Source: Chlamydiales bacterium
GTDB taxonomy: Bacteria > Chlamydiota > Chlamydiia > Chlamydiales > JAJFMA01
Length of the DNA stretch: 64,000 nt
Assembly (NCBI GenBank): GCA_030679955.1
Contig: JAUXSF010000011.1
Span: 62,001 to 126,000, forward strand
Direction of reading: 5' to 3'
The translations under genes and the position numbers were made by a program. The stretch's first letter is position 1; each line of letters opens with the position of its first letter. This document shows positions 33,379 to 41,755 of the stretch, one piece after another. A model generated the notes under the pieces. It was not told the origin of the DNA. It searched no databases and was given only the letters and a program-made list of their open reading frames with translations.

Positions 33379-36003
33379 ATGCAGCCTATTGAGACGCTGG
33401 TTTCTGTCATCGATAATTTGCCTACTTGGGGCGACCGCGTAGCCGTACGCTTAATCACCAACCAAAAAAACATCCCCCTGACCTATCCAGAGCTTCATCG
33501 TAGTGCTTGCGCACTAGCTAAAGGGCTGCGCATTAAAAAGGGCGAAACGGTTGGTCTATTTGCTCCCAATAGCCTGGAATGGTTTGTCGCCGCTATGGCT
33601 ATCTTAAAAGCCGGTGGAATCATAGTCCCGATTGATATGCAGTCGGACAGTAAAAGTTTGGAACATATTCTTTCTGACAGTGGCATCAATCGCATTTTCA
33701 CCACGGAAGCGCTTCAAGACAAGGTTGCGACCGTACCAACTATTACCTTGTTGGATAAAAGTAACTTACTGAATTTAGAGCATACGCAAGGCGATCTGCC
33801 ACAGGTTAATCCCGAAGATCTAGCGGTTCTGTTTTATACCTCTGGAACGACCGGTCGTCCGAAAGGTGTGCCCTTAGCGCATGGTAAGATGGCATTCTCG
33901 CTGCGCGCGTTGCTGGCAGATGAAATTGTCAAACCTGACGATATCGTTTTGCTGCCTTTGCCTTTGCACCACGTTTATCCTATCATCATGGGTTTTCTAT
34001 ACCCATTGTGCAAAGGCCTGGAAATTATTCTTCCCGAAGAATTAACAGGACCAGCGATCGCGCGTGCAATCACCACAGGTAATGTCAGCGCGGTCATCGG
34101 CGTTCCAAGACTGTACAGTGCCATGGTGTCAGGCATTCAAGCACGTGCCAAAGCTGGTGGTGCCATAAAAAATTTACTGTTCAAATCTTTGCTAGCCATT
34201 AGTACCTTTGCAAGAAAGCGCTTCGGACTAAAACTTGGTAAGACGCTTTTAGCTCCCCTACACCGCACTATGGGCACACGTCTACGAATCTTAGCATCCG
34301 GAGGCTCCAAGCTTGATAGTGAACTAGGCTGGACCCTCGAGGGTATGGGGTGGGACGTTGCGATCGGTTATGGCCTAACAGAAACAGCCCCTCTACTATC
34401 GTTTACACATCCCGGTGATGGCGCTGTAGAAACGGTCGGAATGCCCATCGAAGGTGTTACCATCCGTATCGCTAAAGGTGCAGACGGCACCGGTGAAATT
34501 CTCGCTAAGGGCCCCAACGTCTTCTCAGGTTACCTAAACCTTCCTGATAAAACTAAGGAAGTGTTTACAGAAGATGGATGGTTCCGCACAGGAGACTTAG
34601 GCTACATCGACGACAGTGGTCGCATGCGCGTCCTTGGAAGAGCCTCCACACTCATCGTAGCAAGTGGTGGCGAGAAAATTCAGCCTGAAGACGTTGAAGC
34701 TGTGTACCAACAAAACCACTTTATTCAAGAGATGGCAATCTTCCAGCAAAATGGACGTCTGGTGGCGCTCGTTGTGCCAAATGTCGAGGCAATACGTAAG
34801 GAAGGCGGCGATGTTGATTGGAATATCCGCCAAGCACTGACTAGCCAGTCTAGAACTTTGGCATCGTACCAACGCGTAACAGACTTCGTCATGACTCGCG
34901 AACCCCTTCCGCGTACACGCCTAGGGAAACTTCGACGACATCTACTACCCGACTTGCACAATCGCGCCAAAAACGGCTCTATGCTTGTCGGCACACCCAT
35001 AACCGTTGATTCAATGCCGCCAGAAGATCGCGCGCTAGTGACTAAACCGGCTCCAAAAAGTGTATGGGAATGGCTCTGTAGCCTGCATCCCAATAAGCAC
35101 CTAACCTTAGATAGCAGCGTCCAGCTAGATCTGGGTGTCGACTCGCTTGAATGGATAAACTACACCTTGGAAATTCGTCATAGAGCCGGCGTTGAGTTAG
35201 GCCAAGAGGCATTTGGCCAAATTGAAAGCATCCGAGATCTCCTTAATGCTGTAGCTGCCTCTGAAGCTATAACAGATGAAGAAGTGCAAGTATTGCCATT
35301 CGATAACCCTGAGAACTTCCTTACAGAAGAGCAAAAGCATTGGCTAACGCCTTTAGGGTTCGCTGCCAAACCATTGCTGCACATGCTGCATTTCTTCAAT
35401 AAAATGCTGCTAAAAGTATTCTTCCGTCTGAAGGTAAAAGGCCTTGAAAATGTACCTAAAAAAGGCCCCTATATCATTTGTCCTAATCATGTCAGCCATT
35501 TGGACCCCTTTGCTATCGCCGCGGCTATCGACTACTCGCAGCTCTCTACACTACGTTGGGGCGGATGGCAAGGTGTCGTCATGCGCAATCCCCTTAACCG
35601 CGCTATCAGCCGTTTAAGCCAGGCCGTGCCAATCGACCCACAAAATGCGGCGCTTTCAAGCTTGGCCGTAGGTGCAGCAATCTTAAAGCAAAATCATAAT
35701 CTAGTTTGGTTCCCAGAGGGTCGTCGCTCGCCTGAAGGCACACTTCAAACCTTTAAACCAGGCATAGGCATGTTGCTAGAGCACTATGATGTGCCCGTGA
35801 TTCCAGTCTACATTGAAGGCACCTATGAAGCTTTGCCAATGGGGCAAAAGATACCCGGCCTCCGTGAAGTAACCGTCACTTTTGGGACTCCATTAACTCC
35901 TGAGGAGCTGCTTAAGAAAGGCAGCGGAAAACTTCCGCATGAACGCATTACTAATGGTCTTTATCACGCGATAAAAACACTCGGGGAAGCTGTTGAAAAA
36001 TAG
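33379..36003 (+). CDS. aas: Trifunctional acyl ligase - ACP - PlsC acyltransferase (Aas-like)
   Basis: An 874-residue fusion. An AMP-binding acyl ligase (about 1-535) has YTSGTTGRPKGVP (about 152-164) and the C-terminal motif WFRTGDLGYID. It is followed by a carrier-protein-like domain (about 560-640) with the phosphopantetheine serine 589 in LGVDSLEW, and a PlsC acyltransferase (about 670-874) with NHVSHLDPF (about 703-711) and FPEGRRSPEG (about 779-788). It could activate exogenous fatty acids, load its own carrier domain and transfer the chain to a lysophospholipid. Standard Aas has the acyltransferase first and no carrier domain, so the order and the internal ACP are unusual. It overlaps the next gene's start. 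Confidence 0.87.
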   Translation: MQPIETLVSVIDNLPTWGDRVAVRLITNQKNIPLTYPELHRSACALAKGLRIKKGETVGLFAPNSLEWFVAAMAILKAGGIIVPIDMQSDSKSLEHILSDSGINRIFTTEALQDKVATVPTITLLDKSNLLNLEHTQGDLPQVNPEDLAVLFYTSGTTGRPKGVPLAHGKMAFSLRALLADEIVKPDDIVLLPLPLHHVYPIIMGFLYPLCKGLEIILPEELTGPAIARAITTGNVSAVIGVPRLYSAMVSGIQARAKAGGAIKNLLFKSLLAISTFARKRFGLKLGKTLLAPLHRTMGTRLRILASGGSKLDSELGWTLEGMGWDVAIGYGLTETAPLLSFTHPGDGAVETVGMPIEGVTIRIAKGADGTGEILAKGPNVFSGYLNLPDKTKEVFTEDGWFRTGDLGYIDDSGRMRVLGRASTLIVASGGEKIQPEDVEAVYQQNHFIQEMAIFQQNGRLVALVVPNVEAIRKEGGDVDWNIRQALTSQSRTLASYQRVTDFVMTREPLPRTRLGKLRRHLLPDLHNRAKNGSMLVGTPITVDSMPPEDRALVTKPAPKSVWEWLCSLHPNKHLTLDSSVQLDLGVDSLEWINYTLEIRHRAGVELGQEAFGQIESIRDLLNAVAASEAITDEEVQVLPFDNPENFLTEEQKHWLTPLGFAAKPLLHMLHFFNKMLLKVFFRLKVKGLENVPKKGPYIICPNHVSHLDPFAIAAAIDYSQLSTLRWGGWQGVVMRNPLNRAISRLSQAVPIDPQNAALSSLAVGAAILKQNHNLVWFPEGRRSPEGTLQTFKPGIGMLLEHYDVPVIPVYIEGTYEALPMGQKIPGLREVTVTFGTPLTPEELLKKGSGKLPHERITNGLYHAIKTLGEAVEK

Positions 36004-37246
36004 GTCAAATTTGGGCCTTTTCAGTTGGGCAATGTACGACTGGGCCAATAGCGCTTTTGCTGCTATCATCCAAACGTTCGTCTTCGCAGCTTACTTTACC
36101 GGTAGTGTTGCGGTTAATGATGCGATGGGTACAGCTCAGTGGGGCTTCACAGCCAGTATTGCTGGAATATTTGTTGCCCTAGGCAGCCCATTCCTCGGAG
36201 CCATTGCCGACCATTCCGGACATCGAAAAAAGTGGGTCATAGCTTTAACAATCATCTGCGTAATAGCAACAGGGTTACTTTGGACCATCAAACCCTCACC
36301 CGAGTACGTTACAGGCGCCTTAGTACTGGTAGGCATCGCCATTATCGCGTCTGAATACTCCTACATTTTCTACAATTCCATGCTTCCAGGGTTGGCTCCT
36401 CCGGAAATGATAGGACGCTGGTCAGGCTGGGGATGGTCAATGGGTTATGCGGGCGGTACGGTCTCACTGCTAATAGCGCTGTTCTTAGTTTATCAAGGTC
36501 CTGACCTGCTAGGATTAGATGCGTCACAAGCACAACCTATACGCGCGACAACGCTATTGACAGCAGCCTGGTTACTGCTTTTTGCCCTGCCATTGTTTTT
36601 CTTTACACCAGAAGTATCGACCTCCAAAAAACCTTTTTTGCAGGCTGTGACCGATGGATTGAAACAGCTGAAGACCACCATCTCAAACATTCACCAATAT
36701 AGCCAAATTGCTAGACTGCTAGCCGCACATCTCTTTTATCTGGATGCTCTCTCTACTCTTTTTGTCTTCGGTGGTGTTTACGCTGCCTCTGTTTTCCAAA
36801 TGTCGGCAAAAGAAATCATAGCCTTTGGAATCGCCTTAAATATCGTTAGCGGCTTGGGCGCCTGGTTCTTTGCCTTTGTTGATGACCGTTTGGGCTCAAA
36901 GAAGACAATAATCATCGGGTTGATCAACCTATTAGTCTTTATTTCACTCGTATTGCTAGCACCGACGAAGACTCTATTCTGGATCGCGGCCTTGTTTGCA
37001 GGAATTTTTGTCGGCCCTGTTCAGGCCTCTACGCGATCCTATTTGGCACGTATATCGCCACCTCACCTACAAGTACAAATGTTTGGTTTTCTGTCACTTA
37101 GCGGAAGATGCACAGCCTTCCTCGGCCCAGCACTGGTAGGATGGGCTACCTATATATCGGGAGATGAAAGGATTGGGATGACTCCCATTTTAGCCCTACT
37201 AACCATTGGATTTCTTATTTTGCTGACAACTCCCAAGGACAAGTGA
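35993..37246 (+). CDS. MFS transporter, UMF1/Atg22-like
   Basis: A 417-residue protein with 11-12 helices. The opening FSWAMYDWANSAFAAIIQTF (about 9-28) is the signature of the UMF1 family, and DHSGHRKKW is the MFS loop 2-3 motif. A TTG at 35993 with GGGGAAG upstream is the likely start because it keeps the residues before the WAMYDWANS motif; the nearest ATG is inside that motif. It overlaps the end of the acyl ligase gene by 11 bases, implying coupling. The substrate is unknown (amino acids in yeast Atg22). Confidence 0.83.
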   Translation: MKNRSNLGLFSWAMYDWANSAFAAIIQTFVFAAYFTGSVAVNDAMGTAQWGFTASIAGIFVALGSPFLGAIADHSGHRKKWVIALTIICVIATGLLWTIKPSPEYVTGALVLVGIAIIASEYSYIFYNSMLPGLAPPEMIGRWSGWGWSMGYAGGTVSLLIALFLVYQGPDLLGLDASQAQPIRATTLLTAAWLLLFALPLFFFTPEVSTSKKPFLQAVTDGLKQLKTTISNIHQYSQIARLLAAHLFYLDALSTLFVFGGVYAASVFQMSAKEIIAFGIALNIVSGLGAWFFAFVDDRLGSKKTIIIGLINLLVFISLVLLAPTKTLFWIAALFAGIFVGPVQASTRSYLARISPPHLQVQMFGFLSLSGRCTAFLGPALVGWATYISGDERIGMTPILALLTIGFLILLTTPKDK

Positions 37247-37305
37247 TTGTTCTCTCAGACCATTTATGGTAACATCTATCGGCATAAGATTTGGAAACTG
37301 ACATC

Positions 37306-37977
37306 ATGGATGAGTGGCGCGTACTTCTGTATTATCCGTTAGGCATGCTGCCTGCCTTGTTCTTTGGCCTAAGAGTTCTGGTTCAATGGCTACAAAGCGA
37401 ACGGGCCGGAACGTCGATGGTGTCGGCTCTATTTTGGCGATTATCATTAGCCGGCAACCTGCTATCCGTAGCTCACTACTTCATCCAGCTGCAATTTCCC
37501 TTTGCGTTATTTCAAACGATTAACGCCGTCATCTCCTGGCGTAACTTAGACCTTATGCGGGCAGAAGGTGCGTACGTCTCAACGCGCGGAGCAATCAAGG
37601 TTTTCCTGAGTTGTATTGCATTGCTTACGGTTTGTTTTGTGACCTTGAGTTTATCTACCGAAGGTCAAATCATCTGGACACGTATACCTGTTCATGCGTG
37701 GAAAACTACCCTGCATGTTTCCCTAGCTTGGCATTTGGTAGGTACGGTGGGTCAGTGTCTATTCGCAAGCCGCTTTTGGGTGCAATGGTGGCTGGCAGAG
37801 AAAAGCCATGCAAGTCATCTCGGTAATGCATTTTGGTGGCTGTGCATCATTGGAAATCTAATGTCTCTGCTTTATTTTGTGCGCATCGACGATACGGTAA
37901 GCATTATGAACAACGCCTTCACCGTCATCCCCGCCATTCGTAATTTAATTCTACTGGCCCGACGCCCCACAGCGTAA
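37306..37977 (+). CDS. LAB_N domain membrane protein (lipid-A-disaccharide synthase N-terminal-like)
   Basis: A 223-residue membrane protein with two copies of the LAB_N (PF07578) unit: about 7-75 (VLVQWLQSERAG, FWRLSLAGNLLSVAHY) and about 145-215 (FWVQWWLAEKSHASH, FWWLCIIGNLMSLLYF). In Chlamydia the same two-repeat region is fused to the N-terminus of LpxB; here it is separate, with no glycosyltransferase domain following. The start ATG at 37306 is chosen over a TTG at 37291. It probably acts in lipid or lipid-linked sugar handling at the inner membrane. Confidence 0.8.
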   Translation: MDEWRVLLYYPLGMLPALFFGLRVLVQWLQSERAGTSMVSALFWRLSLAGNLLSVAHYFIQLQFPFALFQTINAVISWRNLDLMRAEGAYVSTRGAIKVFLSCIALLTVCFVTLSLSTEGQIIWTRIPVHAWKTTLHVSLAWHLVGTVGQCLFASRFWVQWWLAEKSHASHLGNAFWWLCIIGNLMSLLYFVRIDDTVSIMNNAFTVIPAIRNLILLARRPTA

Positions 37978-37979
37978 TG

Positions 37980-38020
37980 GCCGAGGGAACATGGACCTTA
38001 TGGACCCTATGGACGATATG
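37980..38020. repeat. ATGGACCTT-type periodic repeat
   Basis: Three ATGGAC units and a partial one are spaced exactly 9 bases apart between the LAB_N gene and the mazEF promoter. Member of the GTCCAC/GGACC family in reverse orientation. Confidence 0.65.
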
Positions 38021-38064
38021 GCCGAAATCATTTCCGGCATTGTTCGGAGGCCAATCAATTGAAC

Positions 38065-38107
38065 TTGACGCACATTTCGTGGAATGTATATACTAAGTGT
38101 ATACATT
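38065..38107 (+). promoter_or_regulatory. mazEF promoter with overlapping operator
   Basis: TTGACG (38065-38070) and TATACT (38089-38094) are separated by 18 bases. An imperfect palindrome, AATGTATA...TATACATT (38083-38107), covers the -10. This is the expected layout for autoregulation by the MazE-MazF complex. GGAAGGAG follows as ribosome binding site. Confidence 0.65.
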
Positions 38108-38124
38108 AATAGGAAGGAGTTAGT

Positions 38125-38358
38125 ATGCAGGCACGCATCCAGAAATGGGGCAATAGCCTCGGACTGCGCATACCTTTACAGCTAGCCAAACAATTACAGC
38201 TGCATTCGGGAAGTCCTGTCACCATTGAAATAGAAGATGGCCGGATAATCATTCAATCTCCTAAATATGATTTGGACGCGATGCTCAAAGAGATTCAACC
38301 AAAAAACATGCACCATCAGATGTTAGAGGATGAACAGCAAGGAAACGAGGAATGGTAA
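38125..38358 (+). CDS. mazE: MazE-type antitoxin (AbrB-like DNA-binding domain)
   Basis: A 77-residue protein whose first 50 residues (IQKWGNSLGLRIPLQLAKQL) are the classic swapped-hairpin AbrB/MazE domain that binds the operator. The remaining part (about 50-77) is the flexible tail that would wrap the toxin. It overlaps the toxin gene by 7 bases. A strong ribosome binding site and a palindromic promoter support autoregulated expression. Confidence 0.93.
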   Translation: MQARIQKWGNSLGLRIPLQLAKQLQLHSGSPVTIEIEDGRIIIQSPKYDLDAMLKEIQPKNMHHQMLEDEQQGNEEW

Positions 38359-38696
38359 AATTTGCGCCAAGCGCGGGCGATATTGTATGGATGGATTTTG
38401 ACCCACAAAAAGGAAAAGAAATCCAAAAAACACGACCTGCTCTTACCATTTCGCCATATGCCTATAATTTAAAAACTGGCTTGGGGCTGTTCATGCCCAT
38501 TACAAGCAAAGTTAAAGGTTATCCGTTTGAAGTAATTGTCGAGAGCGATGAAATTCAAGGAGCTGTCCTTTGCGATCAAATCAGATCTCTAGATTGGAAG
38601 GCTCGCAATGCTCAATTTGTGGAACAAATTCCAACCGACATTTTGGAAGATGTCCTAGCAAAATTTCGACTATTACTTCCCACTCACATGAAGTAG
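38352..38696 (+). CDS. mazF: MazF/PemK-type mRNA interferase toxin
   Basis: A 114-residue ribonuclease. GDIVWMDFDPQKGKEIQKTRPALTIS (about 9-34) carries the conserved Arg of the active site, and the TSKVKGYPFEV and GAVLCDQIRSLDW segments (about 54-84) complete the MazF fold. It forms a type II toxin-antitoxin pair with the upstream gene. Its 3' end overlaps the convergent monooxygenase gene by 24 bases. Confidence 0.93.
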   Translation: MVKFAPSAGDIVWMDFDPQKGKEIQKTRPALTISPYAYNLKTGLGLFMPITSKVKGYPFEVIVESDEIQGAVLCDQIRSLDWKARNAQFVEQIPTDILEDVLAKFRLLLPTHMK

Positions 38697-40238
38697 CCAG
38701 GATAAATCCGCTATTGCTCCATTCTCATCTTTTGAATGCCAGGCCACATGACCATCGGGTCTAACTAATACGGCGCCCTTTTCAGAGATTTCATACCTTT
38801 CAAGAAAATCATGATTCTTATCTAAGTATTCACCTTGATCACCGATGGTGATGATCTTGCATGGATACTGCCGATATTTTTCCTGCCAATGGTCCGCTTT
38901 AGGATGGCATACCAAAACAAATTGGGTGTCGTACAAGTCTAAAGTGGACTTTTCTTCATAATCCTTCATTAGCCAACAGTGAGGTGCTCTGGCTCCTACT
39001 CTGGCAGATGACTTGTAAGCTTCTTGAGTTTGATACTCCTCACCGTAAACAAAGCCCAAATCCAGCAGAATATTGTTAATGTGATGTGCCTGGTCTTTTA
39101 AAGCTTCTTCAAAAGTAACTAGGTCATTTTGTGCTAATGCTGTGAAGATCTTTTCAAATCGTCGAGCGTTACTAACGCTCCATCGGGTATTTGTGTTTGC
39201 GATTTGGACACGTTCCGTAAAGTAGGTATCTAGCAGCGCGTCGTCAGCTTGCCCTTTGAAAACCATTGCAAGCTTCCAAGCTAAATTATGAACATCTTGA
39301 ATGCCAGTGTTCATGCCAAAGCCGCCAGTTGGCGGAAGACGATGAGCAGCGTCCCCAGCAAAAAAAACTCTGCCCACACGATATTGCTTGGCAATTAGAG
39401 CAGCCATCGTCCAAAAAGCTTTGTTGATGAGACGCACTTCTACTTCAGGATCACCCACTACTTTTTTGACATAGTCGACACAGAAATCATCTGTGAATGA
39501 TTCCTTGGTTAAATTAGGATTCGAACCTATGCGAACCCCTACAAGCCATTTCTTTTGATCCTTTTTAGATAAAAGAAAAGTTCCTCGCAAATCAGGCCTG
39601 GTAAACATAAAGCCAGCGCTTGGTCGATCTGCAACGTATTTATCCAAGTCCATTTCGCAGTAGATATTGCAAAATGTACCTAAGTTGTCTGTCCCTTCCA
39701 TCTCTACATCAAACAATCGTCTAAGGGAACTGTTCGCGCCATCAGCAGCATTCAAATAGTGAGCGGAAATGATTTCGTTTTGGCCCGAATCTTTGTTAAG
39801 GACTTCAACAGTGATTTTTTCATCATCCTGTGTCGCGTGGAGCATTTCGTGATTAAATCTTAAGTCAATCAGAGACAAGCTTTGAGCTTTTTTAAATAAC
39901 TCCTCCTCCACATTGTCTTGAGCAATTATTGCATTTTCAGTTGGGCTGTAGGGGCTGTAGTCAACGGTCGCTTGAACACGAGTGACTTCTTTTCCTTGAA
40001 GATCTTCCAACCATGTAAAACGCTTAGCCTCTTTCGGCATTTGATAGTGTTTCATTTGGCTTTCTAGACCCCAAGACCGAAACAATTCCATAGTGCGACC
40101 ATTCACCCCTCTTGCCTTGGGATGATTGGTTGTTGTTGGATGCTTTTCGATTACTACAGATTCAATCCCCTGAAGAGCTAGGCAAATCGCTGCTGATAAA
40201 CCAACAGGACCTCCCCCGACGATAACAACTTTATGCAT
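38673..40238 (-). CDS. FAD-dependent aromatic-type monooxygenase (TfdB/PheA-like)
   Basis: A 521-residue flavoprotein hydroxylase. The FAD/NAD motif is VVIVGGGPVGLSAAICLAL (about 4-22), followed by GVNGRTMELFRSWGL (about 45-59), the second FAD motif FFAGDAAHRLPPTGGFGMNTG (about 278-297), and a C-terminal thioredoxin-like domain (about 405-521). The ATG at 40238 has AGAG upstream and is preferred to a GTG at 40244. Such enzymes hydroxylate phenols or other aromatics using NAD(P)H. It is unusual in obligate intracellular bacteria and stands alone, which may mean horizontal acquisition. The substrate cannot be told. Confidence 0.87.
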   Translation of the reverse strand: MHKVVIVGGGPVGLSAAICLALQGIESVVIEKHPTTTNHPKARGVNGRTMELFRSWGLESQMKHYQMPKEAKRFTWLEDLQGKEVTRVQATVDYSPYSPTENAIIAQDNVEEELFKKAQSLSLIDLRFNHEMLHATQDDEKITVEVLNKDSGQNEIISAHYLNAADGANSSLRRLFDVEMEGTDNLGTFCNIYCEMDLDKYVADRPSAGFMFTRPDLRGTFLLSKKDQKKWLVGVRIGSNPNLTKESFTDDFCVDYVKKVVGDPEVEVRLINKAFWTMAALIAKQYRVGRVFFAGDAAHRLPPTGGFGMNTGIQDVHNLAWKLAMVFKGQADDALLDTYFTERVQIANTNTRWSVSNARRFEKIFTALAQNDLVTFEEALKDQAHHINNILLDLGFVYGEEYQTQEAYKSSARVGARAPHCWLMKDYEEKSTLDLYDTQFVLVCHPKADHWQEKYRQYPCKIITIGDQGEYLDKNHDFLERYEISEKGAVLVRPDGHVAWHSKDENGAIADLSWLLHVSGK

Positions 40239-40257
40239 AACCACTCTCTTGTTTAAA

Positions 40258-40305
40258 GCTGATGGACGGACAAAGGGACCGTGGCGACTATAGAGACCTT
40301 AGGGA
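40258..40305. repeat. GGACC/GGAC degenerate repeat
   Basis: Several GGAC and GACC units in a short block upstream of the monooxygenase start and downstream of nothing else; a weaker member of the GTCCAC family. The following 120 bases (to 40424) are extremely AT-rich and probably hold the promoter of the 40425 gene. Confidence 0.45.
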
Positions 40306-40424
40306 TTTCATGTCAAAGTTAGTGAGTTCATTAAACGAACTGTTTATTTCTGTTAATAATTAATTGAATTGCATAATATTTAATAATATATTATAATTAT
40401 AAAAAATTAAAATATTAGGGTATT

Positions 40425-41510
40425 ATGAAAATAAGAATAAGCCTGTTTTTTTTGGTATGGTTTTCACATCTAACAGCTCAAACTCCATTAGATACAGCGG
40501 TTGAGTACTTAAGCCGAGTATCGCAACCAGGAGAAACAACCCTTCATGAGTGTCTAGTTGATGGGTTACGTAAACCATTAACTAACATGCCAAATGGATT
40601 TAGTTATAACGCTCATATGCTTAACTGCAACGGCAAACCATGCGGCGTTCTTAAATTCGGTCATGAGGTAGAAGTCAAAAACGAACGCATCTCATATGTC
40701 TTACAACAAGTATTAGAAGATAAAATTGGATTAACGTTTGGAGTACCCGAAACTTATCTTGTACGTCTGCCTGACCCAAAAAATGACGGCAAATTGACAA
40801 TTGCCGAGGTTATTAAGTACATACCTAACGCCGTAACCTGGAATGATTTTGACCAACGAGAAATGGATCGAATCCCTCAGAGGGAATTTCAGAAACTATT
40901 ATATCATGTAATTATGCTTTCTTGGGACTCGCATAAGCGTAACATTCTTTTCCAAAAAGTTGGCACAAGTCCTAATCACTATTATAAAGTGCATCTTGTG
41001 GATCTAACCCACTCATTTCCCTCCACTAAGTCAACATGGAGCTGGTTTCCGTGGCAAATGTATGATAAAGCGGCACTTCCCCTAACGGATGACTGGAAGG
41101 AAGCACTAGCGAATATGGATGTGAACGACATTGTCGATGAGACTCGTGCGCGAATGTTTGATGACGAGGATAGGCTGGGTATAACAGTTTCACCACGTAT
41201 TTGGGATTTGCTAAAGCTTACTCTATTTTCCCTCAAGGCGGGGGCAATATACAAACCTACTATGCGAGAAATCTCCTCTATCTTTATGCCCACCAAAGAG
41301 CTTTACCAAGGCAATATGAAGTATATTGGCGGAGAGTTTGAAGATCTTCACAAGAGATACTTCAACGCAAATACCGATCGATGGGATATCCACAATGCTA
41401 TTCCAGAACTAGAGTACATCATCCAGAATCCGCATAACAAAATAGAGAATCCCGATCCTCGGAAGTGGCCTAATGTCGAAAAAAGTCACCCAAGCTGGCG
41501 CTTTAAGTAA
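40425..41510 (+). CDS. Secreted protein with PI3/4-kinase-like motifs
   Basis: A signal peptide (about 1-19, LFFLVWFSHLTAQ) is followed by a domain whose order of motifs fits lipid-kinase-like (PI3/4K or HipA-like) folds: a nucleotide-lysine strand GVLKFGHE (about 74-81), an acidic helix with a VPETYLV strand (about 107-113), the catalytic-loop-like SWDSHKRNILF (about 166-176) and the metal-site-like HLVDLTHSFP (about 192-201). The first motif of the loop is D-x-H-x-x-N, as in that superfamily. The last 150 residues are unassigned. The assignment is by motif pattern only; an exported lipid- or protein-kinase-like enzyme would be notable. No partner genes are adjacent. Confidence 0.6.
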   Translation: MKIRISLFFLVWFSHLTAQTPLDTAVEYLSRVSQPGETTLHECLVDGLRKPLTNMPNGFSYNAHMLNCNGKPCGVLKFGHEVEVKNERISYVLQQVLEDKIGLTFGVPETYLVRLPDPKNDGKLTIAEVIKYIPNAVTWNDFDQREMDRIPQREFQKLLYHVIMLSWDSHKRNILFQKVGTSPNHYYKVHLVDLTHSFPSTKSTWSWFPWQMYDKAALPLTDDWKEALANMDVNDIVDETRARMFDDEDRLGITVSPRIWDLLKLTLFSLKAGAIYKPTMREISSIFMPTKELYQGNMKYIGGEFEDLHKRYFNANTDRWDIHNAIPELEYIIQNPHNKIENPDPRKWPNVEKSHPSWRFK

Positions 41511-41528
41511 ACCATCACGGGTAAGAAA

Positions 41529-41560
41529 TTTGTTCTCAGCGCGGGATCGCTGAGAACAAA
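41529..41560 (+). terminator. Perfect 13-bp hairpin (TTTGTTCTCAGCG stem)
   Basis: Stem 41529-41541 with 41548-41560 and loop CGGGAT, 18 bases after the 40425 stop codon. An almost identical hairpin occurs at 54788-54817, so it is a reused element, probably a transcription terminator. Confidence 0.6.
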
Positions 41561-41580
41561 TCCTTTATGTACAAAACCCT

Positions 41581-41611
41581 ACGTCCACTTAGTCCATAAA
41601 GATCCATCAGT
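41581..41611. repeat. GTCCACTTA-type periodic repeat
   Basis: Units GTCCACTTA, GTCCATAAA and ATCCATCAG in tandem, same family as 46092-46135 next to lepB. The following 55 bases match the lepB 3' end. Confidence 0.6.
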
Positions 41612-41667
41612 CGCTTTTCTTTTGTGTTAAAGCGGTGCGGTCATCAACTGGTGGTGCAGGTAGTACT
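41612..41667 (-). pseudogene. Remnant of a lepB 3' end
   Basis: On the minus strand this stretch matches the last codons of lepB (46131-46186), with mostly identical bases including the segment encoding MTxPLxHKRKA. A Tyr codon is changed to TAA. Together with the neighbouring repeat it looks like a duplicated fragment of the lepB terminus and its downstream region, left by a rearrangement. No lepB 5' sequence is present. Confidence 0.55.
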
Positions 41668-41755
41668 AGATGCAGCCAACACACCCTTTTTCTTGCTAGT
41701 AAAAATAAATTTTTCACATACTGGCCAGTCTACAGTTCGACTGACAAGGATTATT

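Noticed and set aside
34725-35093. 122-codon frame opposite the acyl ligase gene
   Set aside because: Antisense to strongly conserved ligase motifs, with no ribosome binding site or domain.
37306-37977. Full LpxB lipid-A-disaccharide synthase
   Set aside because: Only the N-terminal membrane repeats exist; there is no glycosyltransferase domain before the next gene.
39510-39530. tRNA-like T-arm sequence (GGATTCGAACC)
   Set aside because: It lies inside the conserved coding region of the monooxygenase, and no cloverleaf or anticodon arm can be formed around it.
41624-41755. N-terminal extension of the Cys-rich protein
   Set aside because: This part of the frame runs antisense through the lepB remnant and precedes a good ribosome binding site and signal peptide start at 41756.
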